Shown piece after piece: positions 1 through 8,345 of a DNA stretch of 64,000 bases; the first letter of the stretch is position 1; the number at the start of each line of letters is the position of its first letter. Source of the stretch: Nocardia inohanensis NBRC 100128 (GTDB taxonomy: Bacteria; Actinomycetota; Actinomycetes; Mycobacteriales; Mycobacteriaceae). A model generated the notes under the pieces. It made no database searches. It saw nothing but the letters and a program-made list of their open reading frames with translations, and was not told the origin of the DNA. The stretch spans positions 1 through 64,000 of the forward strand of contig NZ_BDBK01000014.1 of assembly GCF_001612945.1 (NCBI RefSeq), written 5' to 3'. The position numbers were made by a program, and so were the translations under genes.

Positions 1-88
1 GCGGCAGCGGCAGCGGCAGCGGCAGCGGCAGCGGCAGCGGCAGCGGCAGCGGCAGCGGCAGCGGCAGCGGCAGCGGCAGCGGCAGCGG
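1..88. repeat. GCGGCA hexanucleotide tandem repeat
   Basis: About 14.5 uninterrupted copies of a 6-bp unit begin at the window edge, so the true length is unknown. The frame that reads Gly-Ser repeats stays open into the LysR ATG at position 114, with no stop between. The repeat therefore either lies in the promoter/5' region of that gene or encodes an N-terminal Gly-Ser tail. Perfect copies suggest slippage-prone, recently expanded DNA, or an assembly-sensitive stretch. Confidence 0.9.
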
Positions 89-113
89 GGAGCTTCGGGC
101 GGCCGCACCGACC

Positions 114-1022
114 ATGTCAATCGAAAGATTGCGCGTCTTGAGGGAATTGGCGGATCGCGGGACGGTCGCGGCGGTGGCCGAGGCGCTGGCGATGACGCCC
201 TCGGCGGTCTCGCAGCAGTTGAAGGTGCTCGCGCGCGAGGCCGGGGTGCCGCTGCTGGAGCCGGATGGGCGGCGAGTGCGGTTGACCGACGCGGGCCGGG
301 CGCTCGTGGTGCGCGCGGATGAAGTGCTGGCGGCCATGGACCGGGCGGCCGCCGAGATGGCGTCGTATCGGGGTTCACCGCGCGGGCAGGTGCGGGTGGC
401 GTTGTTCCCGTCCGGCGCGACATTGCTGCTCCCGCACGTTTTGGCCGAATTGGCAAGCAGCGGAGTGGAAGTGGTGGCCGCTGACGAGGACGTGCCGCCC
501 TCCGAGGTCCCCCGCCTGCTCGCCGACTACGACGTGGTCCTGACGCACCGCGACGAGCGGGCGCCGTCGATCGGCGGAGCACGGGTGGCCTCGCGGGTGC
601 TGATGCGCGAACCCATCGATGTCGTTGTGGCACCGGATCATCGGCTGGCGCGCAATGGCGCGGTGGTTCCCGCCGAGCTCGCCGACGAGACCTGGGTCAG
701 CGTCCGCAGCGGTTTCCCCGTCGACGACGTGCTGCGCTCCATCGCCACCGTCACCGGGGTGCAGCCGCGAATCGTGCAGCGCCTCAACGAATTCAGCGTG
801 ATCGAAGCCCTGGTCGCCTCCGGCTACGGCGTCGCCCTCATGCCCCGCTACGCCGTCCGCCACCCCGACCTGGTGGTGCTCCGCCTCGCGGGCGTGCGCG
901 CCGCCCGCCTCTACGATCTGGCCACCCGCCCGCACGCCGAGAATCGGCCGGCGGTGGCCACCGTCATCGCCGCTTTCCAAGCCGCCGCCCGCCGGGCTAC
1001 CGGCGCGAAACTGCCCGGCTGA
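114..1022 (+). CDS. LysR-family transcriptional regulator
   Basis: This 302-residue protein has an N-terminal winged helix-turn-helix at about residues 3-62 (LADRGTVAAVAEALAMTPSA, then SQQLKVLAREAG) and a substrate-binding-like effector domain from about residue 90 to 290. That is the standard LysR size and layout. The chosen ATG gives the usual LysR start a few residues before the HTH. No good Shine-Dalgarno sequence precedes it, and the same frame is open upstream through the Gly-Ser-coding repeat, so a longer N-terminus cannot be excluded. It lies in tandem 77 bp upstream of a flavin oxidoreductase, but that gene has its own MerR-type promoter, so this regulator need not control it. The effector is unknown. 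Confidence 0.85.
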   Translation: MSIERLRVLRELADRGTVAAVAEALAMTPSAVSQQLKVLAREAGVPLLEPDGRRVRLTDAGRALVVRADEVLAAMDRAAAEMASYRGSPRGQVRVALFPSGATLLLPHVLAELASSGVEVVAADEDVPPSEVPRLLADYDVVLTHRDERAPSIGGARVASRVLMREPIDVVVAPDHRLARNGAVVPAELADETWVSVRSGFPVDDVLRSIATVTGVQPRIVQRLNEFSVIEALVASGYGVALMPRYAVRHPDLVVLRLAGVRAARLYDLATRPHAENRPAVATVIAAFQAAARRATGAKLPG

Positions 1023-1062
1023 CGACCGGACACGCCGGGCGGGCGGCGGCCGGGCGCAGGTC

Positions 1063-1093
1063 TTGACTTGGAGTGCACTCCAGGTCATACCGT
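1063..1093 (+). promoter_or_regulatory. MerR-type promoter with palindromic operator
   Basis: A -35 TTGACT (1063-1068) and a -10-like TACCGT (1088-1093) are separated by 19 bp, the long spacer typical of MerR-activated promoters. The spacer holds the perfect palindrome TGGAGTGCACTCCA (1069-1082); with one mismatched pair the symmetry extends over 1065-1086. Six bases after the -10 comes the ATG at 1100, so the transcript is probably leaderless. The cognate MerR protein is not adjacent. Confidence 0.7.
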
Positions 1094-1099
1094 GGCGCT

Positions 1100-2086
1100 A
1101 TGAGCATTCGCCTCGGATATCAGATGCCCAATTTCTCCTACGGAGTGGCGCCGGTAGACCTGTTCCCGGCGGTTGTCGCGCAGGCTCGGGAGGCCGAAGC
1201 AGCGGGGTTCGATGCCGCGTTCGTGATGGATCACTTCTATCAGCTGCCGCTGCTGGGTGCGCCGGATGAGCCGATGCTGGAGGCGTATACGGCGCTGGCC
1301 GGGTTGGCGGCTGCCACCGAGCGGATTCAATTGTCCGCCTTGGTGACCGGCAATACGTATCGGAATCCGGCACTGACCGCCAAGACGGTGACCACACTGG
1401 ATGTGGTGAGCCGGGGCCGGGCCGTGCTGGGGATCGGGGCGGGGTGGTTCGAGCTCGAGCATCAGGCGTACGGGTTCGAGTTCGGGACGTTCACCGAGCG
1501 CTTCGAGCGGCTGGAAGAGGCGCTGCGGATCATTCAGCCGATGCTGCGCGGGGAGCACTCCACCCTCGACGGCAAGTGGTATCACACCCGGGATGCGATG
1601 AACGAGCCTCGGGTGCGCGACGATCTGCCGATTCTGCTCGGCGGCGGCGGAGAGAAGAAGACGTTCGCGCTGGCGGCGCGGTTCGCCGACCATCTGAACA
1701 TCATCTGCAACCCCTCCGAACTGCCGCGCAAGATCGATGCCCTGCATGCCCGGCTCGACGAGGCCGGCCGGGATCGCGAGACCCTGGAGACCAGTTTCCT
1801 GGCGTTCGTGATCGTGGACGAGGACGGCGATCAGGCACGCAAGAAGCAGGCGGAGCTGCTCGCCCGGGCGGGCATCGACCTGTCGGCGTTGTCGGCGGAG
1901 GAGCTGCGGCAGACGCCCGCGGATCGCCAATTCGTCGGCACGCCCGACGACGTCGCCGAGCAGTTGCGATCGCGGGTGCTGGATCAAGGTATCGACGGGC
2001 TCATCGTCAACCTGATCACCAATGGTCACGAACCCGGCGTGGTGGAGCTGGCGGGCCGCACCCTCGCCCCGCTCGTCCGAGGCTGA
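1100..2086 (+). CDS. LLM-class (luciferase-like) F420/flavin-dependent oxidoreductase
   Basis: The 328-residue protein belongs to the bacterial luciferase-like superfamily: it starts MSIRLGYQMPNFSY, keeps the conserved GFDAAFVMDHF segment near residue 40 and the VLGIGAGWF stretch near residue 115, and ends with the usual GTPDDVAEQL segment. In actinobacteria this subgroup is annotated as F420-dependent, but the cofactor cannot be settled by eye. The ATG at 1100 is preferred over an in-frame GTG at 1073 because it begins at the expected family start and lies six bases after a MerR-type -10. A terminator follows it. The promoter suggests induction by a small molecule sensed by a MerR protein; the substrate is unknown. 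Confidence 0.85.
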   Translation: MSIRLGYQMPNFSYGVAPVDLFPAVVAQAREAEAAGFDAAFVMDHFYQLPLLGAPDEPMLEAYTALAGLAAATERIQLSALVTGNTYRNPALTAKTVTTLDVVSRGRAVLGIGAGWFELEHQAYGFEFGTFTERFERLEEALRIIQPMLRGEHSTLDGKWYHTRDAMNEPRVRDDLPILLGGGGEKKTFALAARFADHLNIICNPSELPRKIDALHARLDEAGRDRETLETSFLAFVIVDEDGDQARKKQAELLARAGIDLSALSAEELRQTPADRQFVGTPDDVAEQLRSRVLDQGIDGLIVNLITNGHEPGVVELAGRTLAPLVRG

Positions 2087-2099
2087 CCCGGAAGCCGAA

Positions 2100-2132
2100 A
2101 ACGCCCCGCGGTCGTAATGACCACGGGGCGTT
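2100..2132. terminator. Bidirectional intrinsic terminator
   Basis: The stem pairs CGCCCCGCGGTC with GACCACGGGGCG (one internal G/A mismatch) around a short GTAATG-type loop. It sits between two convergent genes, ending at 2086 (+) and 2150 (-). T-rich bases follow on the + side (TTGGCTTTT) and A-rich sequence lies on the other side, so it could serve both. Confidence 0.75.
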
Positions 2133-2149
2133 GGCTTTTCACTGCGGAG

Positions 2150-4195
2150 CTAGCGCGGCTGCTGCGGATAGCCCTGCTGGGCAGCGTGATAGCCGAAATC
2201 GTCGGCCACCATGGCCGCCAGTTCCAGCAGTGCGCGCCGGGTCGGCTTGGAGACCAGCTCCAGGTCGATCTCCGCGCCCTCGGCGAGATGGTCGTCGAAC
2301 GGGACGACCTGCACCGCCCGGGTGCGATCCAGGAACAGCTTGCGCAGCTGATCCAGATCCACCGTGGACGATCCCTTACGAGAAGCGTTGACCACCACCA
2401 CGGTTCGCTCCACCAGCTTGTGGTAGCCGTGATGATCCAGCCAGTCCAGGGTGGCCGAGGCACTGCGCGCGCCGTCGATGGCCGGCGAGGTCACCAGCAC
2501 CAGCGAGCTGGCCATATCGAGCACACCGGCCATGGCCGAATGCATGAGCCCGGTACCGCAGTCGGTCAGGATGATGTTGTAGAACTGCTGCAAGATGCCG
2601 ATGGCCTTGCGGTAGTCGGCCTCGCTGAACGCCTCCGAAACCGCCGGATCCTGTTCACTCGCAAGCACTTCCAGACGGCTGGGCGCCTGCGAGGTGTGCG
2701 CGCGCACATCCGAGTACCGGCTGATGTGGTTGTCCTCGAGCAGGTTTCGCACCGTGGAGCGCGTCTGCCGGGGCACGCGATGCGCGAGCGTCCCGAGGTC
2801 CGGGTTGGCGTCGATGGCGATGACCCGGTCACCGCGCAGCGAAGAGAACGTGGAGCCGAGACCGACCGTGGTGGTGGTCTTGCCGACGCCGCCCTTCAAC
2901 GACAAAATCGCGATCCGATAGTCCCCGCGCACCGGCTGATTCACCCGATCGGCCAGCTGCGAATGCACCACGTCGGCCGGCGACTCACCCGGATTGATGG
3001 ACCCGCCGGACATCTTGTGCACGGCCCGCCGCCAGCCGCTGCGCGGGGCACGGCGCGCCCGCTTCAGCAGGTTCAGGTCGTTGACCGAATGTCCGGGCGG
3101 CGGATTCTGCCCGTACCCCGGCTGCTGCTGCCCGAATCCCGGCTGTCCCTGGTTGTTCCAGCCCGGCGGGAATCCCGGCTGCTGCTGCGGCTGCGGTTGC
3201 GCGGGCGGCGGCGACCAGCTGTAGATCGGCCCGCCCGGCTGCTCCCCGGACGGCGCGAACTGGCCCGGCTGCCCCGGCGCGCCGAATTGTGCCTGCGGAC
3301 CGGTGTTTTCGGGCCCGCCCTGGAACTGCCCCGGACCGCCGGGCTGCTGACCACCGGACTGACCCGGCTGACCACCGGGATGACCCTGCTGCCCCGGCCC
3401 GCCCTGCTGACCCGCGTCGGCGGGCTGCTCGGGGAACACCCGCCGCACCATGCCGTCACTGCCGATCTCCTGGCGGATCTCGCCGTAGGGCGTCTCCTGC
3501 CGGATCTCACCGTAAGAACCGCCCGGAGCCTGGAAGGCCCCCGGCGCACCGGAATTCGGCGGCGGCGCGAACTGCCCGGCATCCGGCGGCGGATACGCCC
3601 CGGTCGGGAACCCCGGCTGCGGCGCACCCGGGAAGGGTCCGTTCGGACCCGCGGCGAACGGCCCGTCGCCCGGTCCACCCGCGAACGGTCCCGGCCCGCC
3701 GTACGGCCCGGCCTGCGGGAACGGCCCACCGGTCGGTGCGAACGGATTCGGGCCATCCGGCCCACCGTTACCGTTAGGTCCTTGCGGCGCAAAAGGATTC
3801 GGTCCCTCACCCGGACCACCGGGCCCACCGGCAAAGGGATTCGGTCCCTCGCCCGGCCCGTTGGAGCCCGGCGCGAAGGGATTGGGCAGATCGCCCGGCC
3901 CGTACCCTGGTACGAACGGCCCCGGCCCATCACCCTGCGGCCCGGTGAACGGCCCCGGCTGCCCGGACCCGGCACCGAACGCCGGCACCCCGTCACCCGG
4001 CACCTGCTCGATGGAATCCGGCACCGGCGGGAAGAACCCCGCCGGCTGCTCCTCGGATTCATCGGCGGCGTCCGCGGGCTCCGGTTTCACGGCGGTCTCG
4101 GCGTCGTCCTGCGCCTTCGCAGCCGACACAATGTCTTCGGCGTCCTCGATCGCCTCGCTGGGCTTCGAGTCCGACTTCTGATCCTTCGTGGTCAC
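2150..4195 (-). CDS. MinD/ParA-family ATPase with Pro/Gly-rich N-terminal half
   Basis: The 681-residue protein has two parts. Residues about 1-385 are acidic and then highly Pro/Gly/Asn/Gln-rich (repeated GPNPFA and GEGPNPFA units), probably disordered. Residues about 420-681 form a deviant-Walker-A ATPase (LKGGVGKTTTTVGLGS, followed by VIAIDANPDLG and a DCGTGL segment). This layout matches mycobacterial proteins such as EspI (Rv3876) and Rv0530, found with type VII secretion or polar-growth genes. Here there are no ESX genes nearby, so the role (localisation or partitioning ATPase) is uncertain. The start is GTG, three to five bases after a GGGGGA ribosome-binding site. The low-complexity repeats may vary in length between strains. 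Confidence 0.8.
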   Translation of the reverse strand: MTTKDQKSDSKPSEAIEDAEDIVSAAKAQDDAETAVKPEPADAADESEEQPAGFFPPVPDSIEQVPGDGVPAFGAGSGQPGPFTGPQGDGPGPFVPGYGPGDLPNPFAPGSNGPGEGPNPFAGGPGGPGEGPNPFAPQGPNGNGGPDGPNPFAPTGGPFPQAGPYGGPGPFAGGPGDGPFAAGPNGPFPGAPQPGFPTGAYPPPDAGQFAPPPNSGAPGAFQAPGGSYGEIRQETPYGEIRQEIGSDGMVRRVFPEQPADAGQQGGPGQQGHPGGQPGQSGGQQPGGPGQFQGGPENTGPQAQFGAPGQPGQFAPSGEQPGGPIYSWSPPPAQPQPQQQPGFPPGWNNQGQPGFGQQQPGYGQNPPPGHSVNDLNLLKRARRAPRSGWRRAVHKMSGGSINPGESPADVVHSQLADRVNQPVRGDYRIAILSLKGGVGKTTTTVGLGSTFSSLRGDRVIAIDANPDLGTLAHRVPRQTRSTVRNLLEDNHISRYSDVRAHTSQAPSRLEVLASEQDPAVSEAFSEADYRKAIGILQQFYNIILTDCGTGLMHSAMAGVLDMASSLVLVTSPAIDGARSASATLDWLDHHGYHKLVERTVVVVNASRKGSSTVDLDQLRKLFLDRTRAVQVVPFDDHLAEGAEIDLELVSKPTRRALLELAAMVADDFGYHAAQQGYPQQPR

Positions 4196-4430
4196 GTGTC
4201 CCCCATCTGCTCGACAGCTCGAACAGAGAGCTAGGCGGCGCTATTGCGACCCAACGCTAGCATTACGAGCCGCTCCGCCTCTCCGCGACTTCTGCGCGCA
4301 GCCGGGTGCCGTTGCCGGAAACCGATGCGGCCAACGGTTGGGTGCCGACCTGATTTCGGTCGTCCCCGGCGAGTTACCCGAGACTTCCGAAATCAGTCGG
4401 CACCTTGCAATCGGCTGTGCCCGTAACGGA

Positions 4431-6230
4431 CTACTTGCGCGCCGCGCGGTTGACGGCGGAGACCACGGCCCGCAGCGACGCGGTGGTGATGGAGGTGGCG
4501 ATGCCGACGCCCCAGGTCACCTTGTCGCCAACGGCTACCTCCACGTAGGACGCGGCCTGCGCGTCGTCGCCCGCCGACATGGCGTGCTCGGAGTAATCCA
4601 GGATCCGCACGTCGTATCCGATGGTCGACAGCGCGTCCACGAATGCCGCCAGCGGGCCGTTGCCCTCGCCCGCGATGGCCTGCTCGACGCCGTCCACCTT
4701 CACGACCGCTTCGATATGGTCCACGCCGCCATCGGTTTCCGAGGCGGTGACCTTCTGGCGAATGCGCTCCAGCGGCCGGATCGGGGTCAGGTACTCGTCG
4801 GCGAAGACATCCCACATCTCCTTCGGCGTGACCTCACCGCCCTCACCGTCGGTGATGCGCTGGATGGCCTGCGAGAACTCGATCTGCAACCGGCGCGGCA
4901 GCACCAGCCCGTGATCGGTCTTCATGATGTAGGCGACGCCGCCCTTGCCGGACTGCGAGTTCACCCGGATGACGGCCTCGTAGGTGCGGCCGACATCCTT
5001 CGGGTCGATGGGCAGGTACGGAACCTCCCAGGTGATGTCGTCGACATCGGAGCCCGCCGCGTCGGCGGTGGCCTTCATCGCGTCCAGGCCCTTGTTGATG
5101 GCGTCCTGGTGCGAGCCGGAGAAGGCGGTGTACACCAGGTCGCCGCCGTACGGGTGACGCTCGGCCACCGGCAGCTGGTTGCAGTATTCGACCGTGCGGC
5201 GGATCTCGTCGATGTTCGAGAAGTCGATCTGCGGATCCACGCCACGGGAGAACATGTTCATGCCCAGCGTCACCAGGCAGACATTGCCGGTGCGCTCGCC
5301 GTTGCCGAACAGGCAGCCCTCGATGCGATCCGCGCCGGCCTGGTAACCCAGTTCCGCGGCGGCCACGGCGGTGCCGCGGTCATTGTGCGGGTGCAGCGAC
5401 AGCACGATGGAGTCGCGGCGCTCCAGGTTCCGGTGCATCCACTCGATGGAGTCGGCGTACACGTTCGGCGTCGCCATCTCGACGGTCGCCGGCAGGTTGA
5501 TGATCAGCGGCTTCTGCGGGGTCGGCGCGATGATCGCCGAGACCGCGTCGCACACCTCCTTGGCGTACTCCAGCTCGGTGCCCGTATAGGACTCCGGCGA
5601 GTACTCGTAACGCCAGTTGGTGTCGGGATGCTGCTGCTCGATCTCCAGGCACAGCTTCGCGGCATCGGTGGCGATCTTCTTCACCGCGTCGCGTTCGGCG
5701 CGGAAGACCACGCGGCGTTGCAGGATCGAGGTCGAGTTGTAGAAGTGCACGATCACGTTCGGCGCGCCGGCACATGCTTCGAAGGTGCGCTCGATCAGTT
5801 CGGGCCGGCACTGCACCAGCACCTGAATGGTCACATCGTCCGGAATCGCACCGTCTTCGATGATCTCGCGCACGAAGTCGAAGTCGGTCTGCGAGGCGGA
5901 CGGGAAGCCGACCTCGATCTCCTTGTAGCCCATGCGCACCAGCAGGTCGAACATGCGGCGCTTGCGGGCCGGGCTCATCGGGTCGATCAGCGCCTGATTG
6001 CCGTCGCGCAAATCCACGGCACACCAGGACGGCGCGCGGTCGATGATCTTGTCCGGCCAGGTGCGGTCCGGCAGCTCGATGGGCTGGACCTCTTCGGCGT
6101 AGGGCCGGTACCGGAAGACCGGCATGGAGGAGTTCTTCTGCTTGTTCCACGCGGGCTGGTCGGCGGGCGCGGGCTTGCTCGGCGCGGTGATGGTGCGCGA
6201 GCCGGAAACGAAAGCATCAGCGGGTGACAT
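4431..6230 (-). CDS. leuA: 2-isopropylmalate synthase
   Basis: LeuA condenses acetyl-CoA with 2-oxoisovalerate, the first committed step of leucine synthesis. The 599-residue protein carries the catalytic TIM barrel with VDLRDGNQALIDPM near residue 70, the metal-binding HPHNDRGTAVAAAELG, and a C-terminal leucine-sensing domain. Its size matches the long actinobacterial form. The ATG at 6230 is chosen because GGAGAG lies seven bases upstream; an in-frame upstream start at 6284 lies in the leader RNA and lacks such a site. Expression is probably controlled by the leader peptide and RNA hairpins upstream. In M. tuberculosis leuA is likewise near recR and dnaX. Confidence 0.97.
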   Translation of the reverse strand: MSPADAFVSGSRTITAPSKPAPADQPAWNKQKNSSMPVFRYRPYAEEVQPIELPDRTWPDKIIDRAPSWCAVDLRDGNQALIDPMSPARKRRMFDLLVRMGYKEIEVGFPSASQTDFDFVREIIEDGAIPDDVTIQVLVQCRPELIERTFEACAGAPNVIVHFYNSTSILQRRVVFRAERDAVKKIATDAAKLCLEIEQQHPDTNWRYEYSPESYTGTELEYAKEVCDAVSAIIAPTPQKPLIINLPATVEMATPNVYADSIEWMHRNLERRDSIVLSLHPHNDRGTAVAAAELGYQAGADRIEGCLFGNGERTGNVCLVTLGMNMFSRGVDPQIDFSNIDEIRRTVEYCNQLPVAERHPYGGDLVYTAFSGSHQDAINKGLDAMKATADAAGSDVDDITWEVPYLPIDPKDVGRTYEAVIRVNSQSGKGGVAYIMKTDHGLVLPRRLQIEFSQAIQRITDGEGGEVTPKEMWDVFADEYLTPIRPLERIRQKVTASETDGGVDHIEAVVKVDGVEQAIAGEGNGPLAAFVDALSTIGYDVRILDYSEHAMSAGDDAQAASYVEVAVGDKVTWGVGIATSITTASLRAVVSAVNRAARK

Positions 6231-6252
6231 GGCGATTCTCTCCGAGGGTGTG

Positions 6253-6311
6253 ACTGGATCCCAGTAAGTGGGGTAGACCGGCACCGCAAAGCCCCGCGAC
6301 AGGAGCCGGTC
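6253..6311 (-). promoter_or_regulatory. leuA leader RNA hairpins (attenuation region)
   Basis: On the minus strand, GACCGGC (6311-6305) pairs with GCCGGTC (6282-6276), enclosing a smaller CGC/GCG hairpin. A second hairpin, ACTGG-GAT-CCAGT, occupies 6265-6253, ten bases before the leuA ribosome-binding site. There is no U tract, so control by access to the ribosome-binding site is more likely than intrinsic termination. The pairing alternatives with the leader-peptide coding region were not computed. Confidence 0.6.
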
Positions 6312-6315
6312 CGTA

Positions 6316-6357
6316 TCAGACCCCGTCGCGGCGGCCGAGGAGAAGTGCCCGCTGCAT
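6316..6357 (-). CDS. leuL: Leucine-rich leader peptide of leuA
   Basis: A 13-residue ORF reads MQRALLLGRRDGV and stops 85 bases before the leuA start codon. Three consecutive Leu codons (CTT CTC CTC) are the hallmark of a leucine-responsive leader. A -10-like TAAACT lies at 6368-6373, so transcription probably starts about four bases before the leader ATG and the peptide is translated almost leaderlessly. Ribosome stalling at the Leu codons would alter folding of the downstream hairpins. A leucine-sensing leader (LEU element) has been predicted for actinobacterial leuA; I infer that this is an instance. Confidence 0.8.
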   Translation of the reverse strand: MQRALLLGRRDGV

Positions 6358-6430
6358 GATGATCGAGAGTTTACAGGGCCGCGATAGGAGCCCGGAAGTC
6401 AGGGAGGCGGGGGCCACAGTTCCGAGTGTG

Positions 6431-7414
6431 TCATCCATGGGCGGCGGTCGCGCAGAGTTCGTGGATGAACCGCATTTTGTCCAGCACGGGGTCGGCCAGG
6501 ACGAAAGGATATAAGTCGGGATGGCCCATCGAGCGGTTCATCATATTGAGCGCCCAAGCCAGCGGCAGCCAGAGTTCGATGATGCGATCGAAGCCGGCGC
6601 GGCCGTGCTGCGGGCGGTCCAGGGTGGCGCCGGCGGGGGCGAAGCCGAACGCGGCGGCGGTGTCGAGGGTGTCGCGGATGTGCAGATAGTGGGCGAAGGT
6701 CTCGGCCCAGTCCTCGGCGGGATGCATGGTGGCGTACGAGGAGACGTAATGGTCGCCCCAGCCGGGCGGCGCGCCCTCGGAGTAGTGGCGGTCGAGGGCT
6801 TCCCGATAGTCGGCGAAGGGGTCGCCGAACAGTTCGCGGTAGCGGGTCAGCGCCTCGTCGTCGACCAGGACCGTGAAGTAGTAGTGGCCGATCTCGTGCC
6901 GGAAATGCCCGAGCAGGGTGCGGTAGGGCTCGGCCATCTCGACGCGGAGTTGTTCGCGGTGCACATCGTCGCCCTCGGCCAGGTCCAGCGTGATGACGCC
7001 GTTGTGGTGACCGGTGACGACGGGCTCGGCGCCGCTGGCGAGCAGATCGAAGGCGAGGCCGTGCTCCGGATCGGCGGCGCGGCCGGTGAGCGGCAGGCCG
7101 AGTTCAGTGAGCTCGAGCAGCAGGCGGCGTTTGGCGGCCTCGGCCTCGGCGAAGGCGGGCAGCCATTTGTCGTCCTGATCGGCGGGGCGGGTGCGGGTGA
7201 GCGCGCAGGATTCGCAGAGCGCCGCCGGGGAGTCGACGGGGATCAGCCAGTTGCATTGCGCCACATACTGGTTGGCGCAGTGCCGGAATTCGCCGTCCAG
7301 CACCACCACCGCGCGGGCGGCGAGCTGGAAACCGAGCGGGCTGCCGCAATTGAGGCAGAGGGTGTTCTCGAAGTCCAACTGCTGGCCGCATTCGGGGCAA
7401 CTGAAATCGCGCAT
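6431..7414 (-). CDS. Zinc-ribbon putative zinc metallopeptidase (Rv2568c-like)
   Basis: The 327-residue protein begins with zinc-ribbon Cys pairs (CPEC and CLNC, then CANQYVAQC and CESC) and has a zinc-metallopeptidase signature HEIGHYYF near residue 197, with a further acidic/His segment EDWAETFAHYLH about 55 residues later. This matches the uncharacterised zinc-peptidase-like family that includes Rv2568c. It is the last gene of a four-gene operon, six bases after the transglutaminase gene. In this setting it may cleave or trim a product built by the ligases upstream. Substrate and activity are unknown. Confidence 0.85.
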   Translation of the reverse strand: MRDFSCPECGQQLDFENTLCLNCGSPLGFQLAARAVVVLDGEFRHCANQYVAQCNWLIPVDSPAALCESCALTRTRPADQDDKWLPAFAEAEAAKRRLLLELTELGLPLTGRAADPEHGLAFDLLASGAEPVVTGHHNGVITLDLAEGDDVHREQLRVEMAEPYRTLLGHFRHEIGHYYFTVLVDDEALTRYRELFGDPFADYREALDRHYSEGAPPGWGDHYVSSYATMHPAEDWAETFAHYLHIRDTLDTAAAFGFAPAGATLDRPQHGRAGFDRIIELWLPLAWALNMMNRSMGHPDLYPFVLADPVLDKMRFIHELCATAAHG

Positions 7415-7420
7415 GCTGGG

Positions 7421-8299
7421 CTATACCTCGATCGGGGCGACATCAACCGAGACCGTGATGGTGGATTCCTTGGCGTCGGTGTAGATGATGCCGCGCAGGG
7501 GCGGGACGTCGGCGTAGTCGCGGCCCCAGGCGACGGTGACGTAGCGTTCGTCGGCGAATTGGTCGTTGGTGGGGTCGAATCCGATCCAGGCGCCGTCCGC
7601 CGCACCGGGCAGCCAGACCGCGGCCCAGGCGTGGGTGGCGTCCAGGCCGACCAGGCGTTCCTTGCCGGGCGGCGGGTCGGTGGCGAGATAGCCGGAGACG
7701 TAGCGGGCGGCCAGCCCCCGCGAGCGCAGACAGGCGATGGCGAGGCGGGCGAAGTCCTGGCAGACGCCCGCGCGGGCCGCGAAGACATCGGCGACGCGGG
7801 TGCTGACATTGGTGGAGCCGGACTCGTAGGTGAAATCGGTGTGGATGCGGGTGGTGAGTTCGGCGACGCCCGACAGCAGGGGGCGGCCCGGCGGGAAGGA
7901 TGCGGCGGCGTAGGCGGCGACCTCGGGGATGATTTCGGGTGGAGTCAGGTCGAGGGTGAATTCGGCTGCGAGGGGGCCGTTCCCGATATCGGGGCGCGCC
8001 TGTTCCCAGGGGAGGTCGGGGGGCGACGGGGGCGGACGGTCGACGTCGAGGAGGGAGGTGCCGGTGACCTCGAGGCGTTCGTGTTCGGCGGTGACGTGGA
8101 AGTAGAGGGTGGTGTTGCCGTACACATCCGATCCCACCGACCGGTCGGACGGCACCGGGTCGATGCTCACCTCGTGGGCGAGCAACCGCTGCCCCGGGAA
8201 CTCGCGCGGCGTCAGATACGCCCGGCCGTAGGAGCTGGTGACCGCGTCGGAGTAGTCGTAGACGGTGCGATGCAGGATTCGATACCGTCGCATGCTCAC
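7421..8299 (-). CDS. Transglutaminase-like cysteine protease/transferase (Rv2569c-like)
   Basis: The 292-residue protein has the N-terminal beta domain typical of bacterial transglutaminase-like proteins (RILHRTVYDYSDAV), then the catalytic core with Cys in GVCQDFARLA, His in ATHAWAAVW and Asp in IGFDPTND. All three triad residues are present, so it should be active as a protease, amidase or transferase. The first codon is GTG at 8299 with GGAAGG close upstream; an ATG six bases on (8293) is an equally credible start. It lies 46 bp after the ATP-grasp/alpha-E gene and 6 bp before the zinc peptidase, in one operon. Confidence 0.88.
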   Translation of the reverse strand: MSMRRYRILHRTVYDYSDAVTSSYGRAYLTPREFPGQRLLAHEVSIDPVPSDRSVGSDVYGNTTLYFHVTAEHERLEVTGTSLLDVDRPPPSPPDLPWEQARPDIGNGPLAAEFTLDLTPPEIIPEVAAYAAASFPPGRPLLSGVAELTTRIHTDFTYESGSTNVSTRVADVFAARAGVCQDFARLAIACLRSRGLAARYVSGYLATDPPPGKERLVGLDATHAWAAVWLPGAADGAWIGFDPTNDQFADERYVTVAWGRDYADVPPLRGIIYTDAKESTITVSVDVAPIEV

Positions 8300-8345
8300 G
8301 CCGCCTTCCGGGTTCGCGCCCCGACGGGTCTTGCGCGTCGCGCGC

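Noticed and set aside
2117..6227. Long + strand open frames opposite the MinD and leuA genes
   Set aside because: They are shadow frames; the minus strand gives clear families with ribosome-binding sites.
6231..6284. Extended leuA start at 6284
   Set aside because: It lies in the leader RNA between attenuator hairpins and has no ribosome-binding site; the ATG at 6230 has one.
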